Positions 45,717 to 53,681 of a stretch of 64,000 nucleotides of DNA are shown here, piece by piece. This DNA is from Amycolatopsis iheyensis (GTDB lineage Bacteria; Actinomycetota; Actinomycetes; Mycobacteriales; Pseudonocardiaceae). Where the stretch lies: contig NZ_JAMXQV010000002.1 of the NCBI RefSeq assembly GCF_024703995.1, forward strand, positions 1-64,000, written 5' to 3'. The translations under genes and the position numbers were made by a program. The notes beneath the pieces were generated by a model. The model worked only from the letters and a program-made list of their open reading frames with translations. It made no database searches and was not told the origin of the DNA. Numbering within the stretch: the first letter of the stretch is position 1; each line of letters starts with the position of its first letter.

Positions 45717-46202
45717 ATGATGGGCGGCGTGAGCACCTCCGTGCAGCAGGCCACCGCCCCGCCGTTGACCCTCTACCTGGTCAAACGGCTGGAGCTGGCG
45801 GTGCGCGCACTGCTCGACGACGCGCTGCGGCCGCTCGGGCTGACGACGCTGCAGTACACGGCGCTGACGGTGCTCGAAGCCAGCGGCGCGCTGTCGTCGG
45901 CGCAACTGGCCCGGCGGTCGTTCCTGCGGCCGCAGACGATGCACGAGATGGTGCTGGCGCTGGAGAAGCGCGGGCTGATCGCGCGGACGCCGAAGCCGGG
46001 CAACCGCCGCGTCCTGCTGGCCGGCTTGACGGACGCGGGCCGCGCACTGCTGGCCGGCTGCGCGCCGGCGGTCGGCGAGGTGGAGGACGCGCTGCTGGCC
46101 GACCTCAGCCCGGGCCAGCGCGCGACGTTCCGTGAGGGACTACAGCACGGCGTCGTGGCCCTGGGCGCGCTGTCGGACCAGCGCCGCTCTCAGGAAGCCT
46201 GA
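45717..46202 (+). CDS. MarR-family regulator, divergent from PaaK-like gene
   Basis: A 161-residue winged-helix regulator. LGLTTLQYTALTVLEASGALSSAQLARRSFLRPQ is the scaffold plus the HTH and is followed by MHEMVLALEKRGLIARTP and the wing NRRVLLAGLTDAGRALL. Two ATG codons (45717, 45720) and a GTG (45729) are possible starts. The very short divergent gap with the PaaK-like ligase gene implies control of both genes from a shared operator. Confidence 0.9.
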   Translation: MMGGVSTSVQQATAPPLTLYLVKRLELAVRALLDDALRPLGLTTLQYTALTVLEASGALSSAQLARRSFLRPQTMHEMVLALEKRGLIARTPKPGNRRVLLAGLTDAGRALLAGCAPAVGEVEDALLADLSPGQRATFREGLQHGVVALGALSDQRRSQEA

Positions 46203-46384
46203 TTTGCTGGGGTCCCGGCGACTGGGGGATCCCGCTCCGCCGAGTGGAGTCTTTACTCAGGCTTGCTGACACCAAAGCACTAGGCCGGTCGAGTGGAACG
46301 CGCGCGTGACGCGTAGCGCGCGAGTGGCGAGGGCCGTTGAGGGGTACGTCCCAGACCTGCTCTCGCATCTGGAGGTGCGCCGAC

Positions 46385-47443
46385 GTGACCGGGGCCCGCG
46401 ACGTGGACGGCGCAGCCGCCGTCACACGTCGGCTGCTGGTGCTGGCCGGGGCCGTGGCGGGCCTTTGGCTGGTGTCGTGGCTGGTGTCCGGACACGCCGA
46501 AGCGGCGCCTCGCGAGCCGATCGGTGGGGTTGTTGATGTCGTTCGTGCGGTCGATCCGGGGGCCGGGCGTGTTTCGGAGCGGGTGACTGGGCCGGTTTTG
46601 CGCCCTTCGAAACCTGTTTCCGTGCCTGTGCCGCGGGTAGCGGGTCCGGTGGTTGAGCCGGTGGGGCGAGTGGTCGCGAGGGTGGTTGAGCCGGTGTCGC
46701 GGGTGACACCCCCGATTGTTGCGCCGGTGGGCCGGATTGTGGCGAAGCCGGTGTCCCGGGTAGCGGCCTCGGCCGTTGAACCGGTGGGGCGGATCGTGGC
46801 AACCGTGGCCGAACCGGTTTCGCGGGTGGTGCGGTCCGTGGGCCCGATCGTCGAGCCGGTGGGCCGGCTGGCAAGCCCGATCATCGAGCCGATCGGCCGG
46901 ATCGCCGCGACGGTGACGAAACCCGTCGCCTCGGTGCTCGAGCCCGTCCGGCAAGCCATTGCGCCCGTGCTCGATCCGGTGGTCGGCCCTGTCGGCGACG
47001 TCGTGCCGCCCACGACCCGACCAGCCCAGGAACCCGTCGTCGCGCCGGTGACGAAGACCGCCGAACCACCCGCGCGCCACCCCGCCCAGCCGGCAGCGAC
47101 CAACCGAGCGACATCCGAGCCCACCCGGCAACTCGCCGTGGCACCCCCGACCCACCTCGCCGCACCGGGGCAAGCCCGGACCGTGCGGGAAATCCTGCGA
47201 ACCAAGGCAAAGAGCGGCAACCCGGTCGCCCAGCGGCGTCCGGCGCCGCGGCCGTTCGAGTCGCCCTCGCCGGCTCCGCCCGCTCCGGCGCCGCTCGACT
47301 TCACCGCCGGTGCCGGGCCCACCATCCCGCCCGGCTGCCTGCCCGCCGACCACGAGCCCGGCGCCGCCCGGGCCCGCCTCCGGTCGCACGGGGACTTCCC
47401 GCCGCTGACGCGGCCCTGCGAACCGGGCACCGGCCCCGGCTGA
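46385..47443 (+). CDS. Secreted PVGR/EPVSR-repeat protein, unknown function
   Basis: A 352-residue exported protein. Residues 1 to about 40 are a signal peptide (RRLLVLAGAVAGLWLV, cleavage near GHAEA-AP). Residues about 75-200 carry some nine to ten repeats of 11-14 residues built on the phrases EPVGRIVA and EPVSRV, with Val or Ile every second or third position, which could form an extended amphipathic or fibrous structure. A Pro/Ala/Thr-rich region follows, and the C terminus has three Cys. GGAGG lies nine bases before the GTG. I recognise no family. The complementary strand is also open through most of the gene, but the repeat, codon bias and signal peptide favour this strand. Confidence 0.72.
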   Translation: MTGARDVDGAAAVTRRLLVLAGAVAGLWLVSWLVSGHAEAAPREPIGGVVDVVRAVDPGAGRVSERVTGPVLRPSKPVSVPVPRVAGPVVEPVGRVVARVVEPVSRVTPPIVAPVGRIVAKPVSRVAASAVEPVGRIVATVAEPVSRVVRSVGPIVEPVGRLASPIIEPIGRIAATVTKPVASVLEPVRQAIAPVLDPVVGPVGDVVPPTTRPAQEPVVAPVTKTAEPPARHPAQPAATNRATSEPTRQLAVAPPTHLAAPGQARTVREILRTKAKSGNPVAQRRPAPRPFESPSPAPPAPAPLDFTAGAGPTIPPGCLPADHEPGAARARLRSHGDFPPLTRPCEPGTGPG

Positions 47444-47547
47444 GGTCCGTCCCGATCTTCTCCTCCGTCGTGCGCACCGCGGCGCGTTCCGCGCTGCCCG
47501 CGACCGCAGCACCCGAACACAAACCCACGCGTGGAAGAGGGACGAGA

Positions 47548-47853
47548 ATGGATGCGAGCGTGTTCGACCTCGGGAAAGTGCGAAGAGACGCGGTGGTCAC
47601 CGTCCGCCTGGACGCGATGGCCAACGTCAGGCTCCTGACGGAGGTCAACTTCCAGGCTTACCGGCGCCGGCAGTACTACCGGATGCACGGCGGGGTGGCC
47701 ACCGCACCGATGTTCAAGATCCACATTCCGGCGAACGCCCACTGGTTCCTGGTGCTCGACGTCGAGGGGCTGGAAAACCTGCCCCTGCGGCCGCGGGTGT
47801 CCGTCGAGCCGGAGCCGGCCGTCATGGCTCGTGGACGCACCGGCCCCCGGTGA
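47548..47853 (+). CDS. DUF1883-domain protein
   Basis: A 101-residue protein of the DUF1883 family, recognised by a block such as DAVVTVRLDAMANVRLLTE, the YRRRQYYRMHGGVA segment and the end HWFLVLDVEGL. The fold is predicted to be a small beta-sandwich; related domains accompany TIR domains in some bacteria. GAAGAGGGACGAGA precedes the ATG. A hairpin at 47873-47896 follows. Function unknown. Confidence 0.82.
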   Translation: MDASVFDLGKVRRDAVVTVRLDAMANVRLLTEVNFQAYRRRQYYRMHGGVATAPMFKIHIPANAHWFLVLDVEGLENLPLRPRVSVEPEPAVMARGRTGPR

Positions 47854-47872
47854 AGGTCAGCACGGCCTTCGA

Positions 47873-47896
47873 GGCCCCGATTTCGCGTCCGGGGCC
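47873..47896 (+). terminator. Hairpin after DUF1883 gene
   Basis: GGCCCCG (47873-47879) and CGGGGCC (47890-47896) form a stem with a ten-base loop; outer bases TTCGA/TCGAA extend it with a small bulge. Between here and 48074 I see no further gene, only a second compact GC repeat at 48041-48057. Confidence 0.5.
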
Positions 47897-48074
47897 GTCG
47901 AAGGAACCGGATCGGCACGGTGCCCGGGGCGGATCTCACCCGTGTCGTCGAGGTGGCCGACGTGCGCGGAACCCGCCGTTCAGGCGGTGATCGCCGCGCC
48001 CCGGCGATCCGCTGCGCGGGGAAGAACGGTGGCACGTCTTCCCCGCGCGGCGCGGGGTAACCCTGCGCGCCCTG

Positions 48075-48533
48075 GTGATCCCGGACTACGGCCGGCGACA
48101 CCACCCGGCGGCCAAGATGTGGACCGGCTACGAGGAAGCCCTGACCCGCTACGGCCTCGAGGTGTGCGCGGTCTGGTGCGCGCTGGGCGCGGCGGACACG
48201 TGCGCGGTGAAGCTGGGGGAGGAGTACACGCGGTCGGTCGGCGGGGAACCCGTGCGGACGCAGGCCGAGCTCGCCGCCGCCCGTGAGCTGCCGCCCTGGC
48301 TGGGGGACGCCGCCGTGCACCGCAGTCACCAGTCCGCGCTGGTGCGGAAGGACCCGGACCACTACGCGGCCCGGTTTCCGGGCGTGCCGGCCGACCTGCC
48401 GTACGGGTGGCCGCCGTCGGACCGCCCTCGCCGCGCGGCCGGAAAACCGCACCGGACCTGCGGTCCCGGTGGTCCGCAAGAGCAGCACCGCACCGACCAA
48501 CGGCGGATTTACAACGTTGTACCAACGATGTAA
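48075..48533 (+). CDS. MSMEG_6728-like protein, apparently shortened at the N terminus
   Basis: The 152-residue frame contains the body of a family found across actinomycetes: PDYGRRHHPAAKMWTGYEEALTRYGLEVC, then ADTCAVKL, RTQAELAAARELPPWLG and HRSHQSALVRKDPDHYAARFPG. Homologues I know begin with about 35 more residues of the type MQTFLPYPDF...RLGKQRVE, related to pyrimidine-dimer glycosylase-like folds. In this window the upstream in-frame residues (LRALV aligns, earlier ones do not) lose that match and no good start exists, and the upstream DNA holds an 8-bp GC inverted repeat (48041-48057). The gene may be a decaying copy. The C-terminal 35 residues are also non-standard. Confidence 0.55.
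   Translation: MIPDYGRRHHPAAKMWTGYEEALTRYGLEVCAVWCALGAADTCAVKLGEEYTRSVGGEPVRTQAELAAARELPPWLGDAAVHRSHQSALVRKDPDHYAARFPGVPADLPYGWPPSDRPRRAAGKPHRTCGPGGPQEQHRTDQRRIYNVVPTM
48510..48521. promoter_or_regulatory. LacI-family-type palindrome TACAACGTTGTA
   Basis: A perfect 12-bp palindrome in an AT-rich patch 58 bases before the glutaminase-like gene, followed by a second imperfect copy (CAACGATGTAAAAGTTG). The central AACGTT with flanking dyad is typical of LacI/GalR-family operators in actinomycetes. The last codons of the preceding frame overlap it. Confidence 0.68.
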
Positions 48534-48578
48534 AAGTTGTCCCGCACCGGCTCGCACGCGCCGTGGAAGGGGCCGTCG

Positions 48579-51113
48579 ATGTCCTCCCTGGAACTGAACC
48601 GCCGTGACCTGCTCCGGCTCGCCGGGGCCACCTCCGCCGCCGTCGCCGCCGCGCTGTGGCTGCCCGGCACGGCCGCCGCCGCGGGCACCTTCAGCCCGAT
48701 CCGGCCGCCCGCCACCCCGCTGATCGTCCGCTCGCCCTACCTCTCCACCTGGCAGCCCGCCGACGACCTGCCCGGCACCTGGGCGAGCTTCTGGACCGGG
48801 CACATCACCGCCCTCTGCGGCCTCGCGAGGATCGACGGCGCCGCGTACGTCTTCGCCGGTCAACCCGCGCTCCCGGCCGGGCCCGCGCTCACCCCGATGA
48901 CCCAGGTCAGCCTGCAGGTCACCGGCACCCGCTCGATCTACGTCCTCACCGGCGGCGGCGTCAACCTCACCGTCACGTTCTTCTCGCCCGTCGACCCGGC
49001 GAACCTGCAGCGCCAGTGCGTCCCCTTCGGCTACGTGACGCTCCAGGCCGCCAGCGCCGACGGCCGCGCGCACACCGTCGACCTGCACTTCGACACCTCC
49101 GCCGAGTGGGTGCACGGCAACACCGCCACCCCGGTCACCTGGACCCGGCAGCAGTCGGCCGGCTTCACGCTCCTGAGCTGCACCCCGGCGAGCCCGGGCG
49201 TGCTCCAGGAGAACGGCGACCAGGCGAGCTGGGGCTCGCTCGTGCTCGCCGCCCCGACGGCCGGGACCACCTGGCAGATCGGGCAGGACACCGCCGTGCG
49301 TGCCGCCTCGGCGAGCCAAGGCGCCCTGAACAACACCAGTGACTCCGCCCAGCCGCGCGCGATCGACGACCGCTGGCCGGTGCTCGCCTTCAACACCGAC
49401 CTCGGCACGATCCCGGCCGGCGGCAGCTCAGCGCCCTTCACCCTCTCGATCGGGCACGTCCGCACCCCGGCCGTGCGCTACCTCGGCACCCCGCTGAACC
49501 CCTGGTGGACGCACTACTGGGGCAGCTGGCCGGACATGGCCGTCTGGTTCGCGAACGACCACGCCGCCGCGCTGTCGGCCGCGGCTGCGATCGACCGGCG
49601 CCTGCACGACGACGCCGTCGCCGCGGCGGGCGGCGGCAGCACCGGCGAGCACTACGCGGCGATCTGCGCGCTGGCACTGCGGCAAGCCTTCGGCGGCACC
49701 GAGCTGGTCGACCGCGGCGGCTCGCCGTGGGGCTTCCTCAAGGAGATCTCCTCCAGCGGCAACATGTCCACAGTGGACGTCATCTACCCGGCGTTCCCCG
49801 GCTACCTGTACCTGGCCCCGGACTACCTGCGGCTGATCCTCGAACCCGTGCTCGACTACGCCGAGCACGGCGGGTGGCCGATGCCGTTCTCCGAGCACGA
49901 CGTCGGCGCGCACTACCCCGACGCGGCCGGGCACAACGACGGCAACGAGGAGAGCATGCCGGTCGAGGAGTCGGCCAACATGCTGATCATGGCCGCCGCC
50001 CTGGTGCAGCGGCTCCCGGCGGCCGACGCCGCCGCCTTCGCGAACACCCACTACCGGATCCTGCGGCAGTGGGCCGAGTACCTGATCGGCGCCACCCTCG
50101 ACCCGGGCTTCCAGAACCAGACCGACGACTTCACCGGCTTCATCGCCCACAGCGCCAACCTCGCGCTGAAGGGCATCATCGGCGTCGGCGCGATGGGCGT
50201 CATCGCCACCGCGACCGGGAACACCGCCGACGCGCAGCGGTACCGCTCGACCTCCCGCGGCTACATCAGCCAGTGGGTCACCCTCGCCGAAGACGGCCAG
50301 CACCTCAAGCTCGCCTACGACCAGCCCGGCACGTGGAGCCTGAAGTACAACGGCTTCGCCGACCGCGTGCTCGGCCTGGACCTGGTCCCGCTCGGCGTCG
50401 CCGCGCAGGAGGCCGCCTGGTACCAGGGCCGCGCGGGCGCGCACGGCGTCCTGCTCGACCCGCGCAACAACTACACGAAGGCCGACTGGGAGCTGTGGAC
50501 CGCGGCGTGGCTCACCGACCAGCCGAACATCCGGAACACCCTGGTCGAAGGCGTGTACAGCTACGCGAACAGCACTCCGCAGCGGGTGCCGTTCAGCGAC
50601 TGGTACGTCGTCGCCGACGCCACCCAGCGTGGCTTCCAGGCCCGCCCGGTCGCCGGCGGCTACCTGGCCCTGCTGACCCGCCCGGCGGCCTCGACGACCC
50701 TCTGGCGGAAGCTGCAGAACCAGCGCTCGGGCAAGGTCCTCGCCGTGTCGGACATGTCGCTGGCCGACACCGCCGAGGTCACCCAGTGGTCGGACAACGG
50801 CACCGCCGACCACCTCTGGGCGGTGGTCGACAACGGTGACGGCACGGTCCGGATCGTCAACCGCAACAGCGGCAAGGTCCTCGCCGTGCACGACCAGAGC
50901 CTCGACAACGGCGCGCACGTGCAGCAGTTCCAGGACAACGGCACGCCGGACCACAACTGGCGGATCGTCGACGCCGGTGGTGGCTGGTCGAAGCTGGTCA
51001 ACGTGCGCAGCGGCAAGGTGATGGCCGTCGACCAGCAGTCCACGGCGGATGGCGCCCAGGTGACCCAGTGGGACGACAACGGCACACCGGACCACCTGTG
51101 GCGGTTCGCCTGA
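48579..51113 (+). CDS. Tat-exported glutaminase-like protein (DUF4965/DUF1793 type) with ricin-type lectin domain
   Basis: An 844-residue secreted enzyme. The N terminus has a twin-arginine signal (NRRDLLRLAG then a hydrophobic stretch to about residue 35). Residues about 50-290 are the beta-rich N-terminal domain and about 300-680 the all-alpha six-hairpin domain with PFSEHDVGAHYPDAAGHNDG and MPVEESANMLIM, characteristic of the fungal glutaminase GtaA family. Residues about 715-844 form a ricin B/CBM13-type trefoil with three GKVLAV/GKVMAV...QxW repeats. ATG at 48579 is used because GGAAGGGG lies seven bases before it and it opens the Tat peptide. Family members act on glutamine or on glycans; the LacI-type operator and lectin domain favour carbohydrate involvement, which is inference. 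Confidence 0.85.
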   Translation: MSSLELNRRDLLRLAGATSAAVAAALWLPGTAAAAGTFSPIRPPATPLIVRSPYLSTWQPADDLPGTWASFWTGHITALCGLARIDGAAYVFAGQPALPAGPALTPMTQVSLQVTGTRSIYVLTGGGVNLTVTFFSPVDPANLQRQCVPFGYVTLQAASADGRAHTVDLHFDTSAEWVHGNTATPVTWTRQQSAGFTLLSCTPASPGVLQENGDQASWGSLVLAAPTAGTTWQIGQDTAVRAASASQGALNNTSDSAQPRAIDDRWPVLAFNTDLGTIPAGGSSAPFTLSIGHVRTPAVRYLGTPLNPWWTHYWGSWPDMAVWFANDHAAALSAAAAIDRRLHDDAVAAAGGGSTGEHYAAICALALRQAFGGTELVDRGGSPWGFLKEISSSGNMSTVDVIYPAFPGYLYLAPDYLRLILEPVLDYAEHGGWPMPFSEHDVGAHYPDAAGHNDGNEESMPVEESANMLIMAAALVQRLPAADAAAFANTHYRILRQWAEYLIGATLDPGFQNQTDDFTGFIAHSANLALKGIIGVGAMGVIATATGNTADAQRYRSTSRGYISQWVTLAEDGQHLKLAYDQPGTWSLKYNGFADRVLGLDLVPLGVAAQEAAWYQGRAGAHGVLLDPRNNYTKADWELWTAAWLTDQPNIRNTLVEGVYSYANSTPQRVPFSDWYVVADATQRGFQARPVAGGYLALLTRPAASTTLWRKLQNQRSGKVLAVSDMSLADTAEVTQWSDNGTADHLWAVVDNGDGTVRIVNRNSGKVLAVHDQSLDNGAHVQQFQDNGTPDHNWRIVDAGGGWSKLVNVRSGKVMAVDQQSTADGAQVTQWDDNGTPDHLWRFA

Positions 51114-51135
51114 CGCCGTTTGCGACACTGGCCCG

Positions 51136-52284
51136 GTGTGCGCCGACTACCACCGGATCCGCCGGTTCCTCGAGGAGCGGGACCCGCCGACCCCGTGTCT
51201 GGTCGTGGACACCGACGTCGTCGCGGCCCGCGCGGCCGAGTTCCGCGTGGCCTTCCCCGGCGCGCTGATCCGCTACGCCGTCAAGGCCAACCCGGCGCCC
51301 CCGGTGCTCGACGCGCTGGTGGCGGCCGGGCTCGGCTTCGACGTCGCCGGGCCCGCCGAGGTCGCGCTGTGCCTCGAGCGCGGCGCCGATCCGGCCGACC
51401 TCGCCTACGGCAACCCGATCAAGAAGCCCCGGGACATCGCCTACGCCTACGAGCGTGGTGTCCGCGAGTTCACTTCGGACGCCGCCGACGACGTCGACCA
51501 CCTGGGCCGGCACGCGCCCGGCTCCGCCGTGTCGATCCGCGTGGTGCTCGAAGCGCCGGACTCGGTGACGCCGTTCGGCCGGAAGTTCGGCTGCGAGCCC
51601 GCCGAGGCCCTGGACCTGGTGCTGCGCGCGGCCGCGGGCGGCCTGCGGCCCGGCATCGCCTTTCACGTCGGCTCGCAGCAACCCGACCTCGCCGCCTGGG
51701 AGATCGGCATCGCCACCGCGGCGAAGCTGTTCGCCGAAGCCGCCGCGCAGGGCGTCACGCTGACGCGGCTCAACCTGGGCGGCGGGTTCGCGACCGCGCA
51801 CCGGACCGCCGTCCCGTCGTTGACGTCGTACGCCGCGAAGATCGCGTCGGCGCTCGCCACGCACTTCCCGGGGGAGCGCCCCGAGCTGATGCTGGAGCCG
51901 GGCCGGGTGCTCGTCGCCGACGCGGGCCTGCTGCGCACCGAGGTCGTGCTGGTCGCGCCGCGCGGCGAGCGGCGGTGGGTGTACCTCGACATCGGCCGCT
52001 ACAACGGGCTCGCCGAGGCCGAGAACGAGGCGATCGCCTACCGGTTCGAGCCGGTCGAGCCGCACGCCGGACCGAGCAGGCCGGTCGTGCTGGCCGGTCC
52101 GACCTGCGACGGCGACGACGTCCTCTACCAGCGGACGCCCTACGAGCTGCCGCTTTCGCTGCGGACCGGCGACCGGCTCGACCTGCCCGGCACCGGGGCC
52201 TACACCGCCAGCTACGCCTCGGTCGGGTTCAACGGCATCGAGCCGCTGCGCACCTGCTGCGTCGGGAGGTGGGGGGATGACTGA
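51136..52284 (+). CDS. Group IV PLP-dependent decarboxylase (ornithine/lysine decarboxylase-like)
   Basis: A 382-residue alanine-racemase-fold decarboxylase. The PLP-binding Lys is Lys50 in IRYAVKANPAP; the HVGSQQ string and the LNLGGGF phosphate-binding loop are present, and the dimer-donated active-site residues are Cys324-Asp325 in GPTCDGDDVL. These enzymes make putrescine or cadaverine from ornithine or lysine. The GTG start follows the previous gene by 22 bases. The 3' end overlaps the speD gene by eight bases, so it supplies the diamine for the following aminopropyl-transfer steps. Confidence 0.92.
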   Translation: MCADYHRIRRFLEERDPPTPCLVVDTDVVAARAAEFRVAFPGALIRYAVKANPAPPVLDALVAAGLGFDVAGPAEVALCLERGADPADLAYGNPIKKPRDIAYAYERGVREFTSDAADDVDHLGRHAPGSAVSIRVVLEAPDSVTPFGRKFGCEPAEALDLVLRAAAGGLRPGIAFHVGSQQPDLAAWEIGIATAAKLFAEAAAQGVTLTRLNLGGGFATAHRTAVPSLTSYAAKIASALATHFPGERPELMLEPGRVLVADAGLLRTEVVLVAPRGERRWVYLDIGRYNGLAEAENEAIAYRFEPVEPHAGPSRPVVLAGPTCDGDDVLYQRTPYELPLSLRTGDRLDLPGTGAYTASYASVGFNGIEPLRTCCVGRWGDD

Positions 52285-52636
52285 GGTCGGCCGGTTCACC
52301 GGACGGCACGTCCTGGCCGAGCTGCACGGCGTCGACCCGGGCCTGCTCGACGACGCCGCGCGGCTGGGCGAGCTGCTGCGGGCGGCGGTGACGGAGGCGG
52401 GCGCGACGGTCGTCGACGTCGTGGCCAAGCGGTTCGTGCCGCAGGGCGCCACGGTGATCGCGCTGCTCGCAGAGTCGCACGCGTCCGTGCACACCTATCC
52501 CGAGCACGGGTCGCTCTTCGCGGACGTCTTCACCTGCGGCGAGCGTGCCGACCCCGAGCATGCGCTGCGGCTGCTGGCGAAGTCGCTGGACGCCGCTTCG
52601 GTTCACCTGTCCGTCCTGCACCGGGGAGAACGCTGA
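52277..52636 (+). CDS. speD: S-adenosylmethionine decarboxylase proenzyme (prokaryotic class)
   Basis: A 119-residue pyruvoyl enzyme precursor. The self-cleavage site is Glu66-Ser67 in LLAESHASVHTYPEHG, where Ser67 becomes the pyruvoyl group; His72 and Cys87 (FTCGE) are the other catalytic residues. It provides decarboxylated AdoMet for polyamine synthesis. The ATG overlaps the decarboxylase gene and its stop overlaps the next ATG (TGATG), so the three genes form a coupled operon. Confidence 0.95.
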   Translation: MTEVGRFTGRHVLAELHGVDPGLLDDAARLGELLRAAVTEAGATVVDVVAKRFVPQGATVIALLAESHASVHTYPEHGSLFADVFTCGERADPEHALRLLAKSLDAASVHLSVLHRGER

Positions 52637-53505
52637 TGCCCACGATCCACGAGCCGGTCGGCGCCGGCCTCACTCGCGTCTGGGCGGTCGACGACGTCGT
52701 GTTCGACGCGCGGACGCCGTTCCAGCAGGTGCTGATCGGCAAGACCGCGCAGGGGATTTCGCTGTTCTGCGACGGGGAACGGCAGAGCACCGAGGCGAGC
52801 CAGCTCGTCTACCACGAGGCGCTGATGGTGCCCGCGCTCCTGCTGGCCGACCGGGTCGAACGGGTCCTGATCATCGGTTCGAGCGAAGGGGTCGCCTCCC
52901 AGCTGGCCCTCGACGCGGGCGCGTCGCACGTCGACCACGTCGACATCGACGAGCAGGCGGTGCGGGCCTGCGCCGAGCACCTGCCCTACGGCTACACGAC
53001 CGCCGACCTCGATCGGGCCGGCGGCCCGATCCGGGTGTCCTTTGAGGACGGCTGGGCGTTCCTCGCCGCGGCCGAAAACCGGGGCGAGCGCTACGACGTC
53101 GTCGTGATCGACCTGCCCGACGAGAACGCCGACCCGGCCGCGCAGCACAACCGCTTGTACGGCACGGACTTCCTCGGCCGCTGCGCGCGGCTGCTGGCGC
53201 CCGGCGGGGTCGTGACCTGCCAGGCGGGCTGCCCGACGCTCTGGCGGAACGAGACGCTGCGCGCGTCGTGGCAGCGGTTCCGGGAGGTGTTCGGCACGGT
53301 GCTGTACTTCGGCTCCGACGAGCACGAATGGGCTTTCCTGTCCGGCCGCGCGGACGTCGTGGCCGACCCGGGCGCGCTGGTCGCGCGGCGGTTCGCGGAG
53401 CGGGGGAGCCGGGCGGCGACGCTCGACGCGGCGGCGCTGCTCGGCGGCGCCACCCCGCCGTATTCGCTCCGGCACGATACTGGTCCGAACCAGTTTTGCG
53501 GCTGA
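52636..53505 (+). CDS. Spermidine synthase-like aminopropyltransferase
   Basis: A 289-residue Rossmann-fold protein of the polyamine synthase family. It opens with a beta domain (FQQVLIGKTAQGISLFCDGERQ ends with the typical LDG-like turn), then YHEALMVPALLL, a nucleotide-binding loop, VDIDEQAVRACAEHLP and VVVIDLPDEN. The usual GGGDG loop reads IGSSEGVASQ, a notable divergence, so the donor or acceptor may differ from standard SpeE. Its location immediately after speD and a group IV decarboxylase strongly supports aminopropyl transfer. A hairpin at 53542-53561 ends the operon. Confidence 0.87.
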   Translation: MPTIHEPVGAGLTRVWAVDDVVFDARTPFQQVLIGKTAQGISLFCDGERQSTEASQLVYHEALMVPALLLADRVERVLIIGSSEGVASQLALDAGASHVDHVDIDEQAVRACAEHLPYGYTTADLDRAGGPIRVSFEDGWAFLAAAENRGERYDVVVIDLPDENADPAAQHNRLYGTDFLGRCARLLAPGGVVTCQAGCPTLWRNETLRASWQRFREVFGTVLYFGSDEHEWAFLSGRADVVADPGALVARRFAERGSRAATLDAAALLGGATPPYSLRHDTGPNQFCG

Positions 53506-53541
53506 TTCTTCGAATACGTCAACTGTTGCACAGCTGAAATA

Positions 53542-53561
53542 GCGGGAAATGGATTTCCCGC
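53542..53561 (+). terminator. Hairpin terminator of the polyamine operon
   Basis: GCGGGAAAT (53542-53550) and ATTTCCCGC (53553-53561) form a perfect nine-base stem with a two-base loop, 37 bases after the speE-like stop. Confidence 0.7.
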
Positions 53562-53681
53562 ACTCCGGGTTGTCGTGTTACTCCGTTCAGTGGCCGTCGA
53601 AAAGGTTGCGATCGCGCTACGATCCGTTCCGCGCGCGATCATCGTGATCAAAAGGCACCGTGGCCCATTTGGAGGAGCGTC

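Noticed and set aside
46280..47512. Minus-strand frame through the PVGR-repeat gene
   Set aside because: The plus strand has a good Shine-Dalgarno, a signal peptide and codon bias; the minus frame is rich in His/Arg runs typical of a shadow.
53610..53640. Inverted repeat GATCGCGC...GCGCGATC before the DUF4360 gene as an operator
   Set aside because: The arms are separated by 15 bases and consist of common GC strings; too weak to list as a site.
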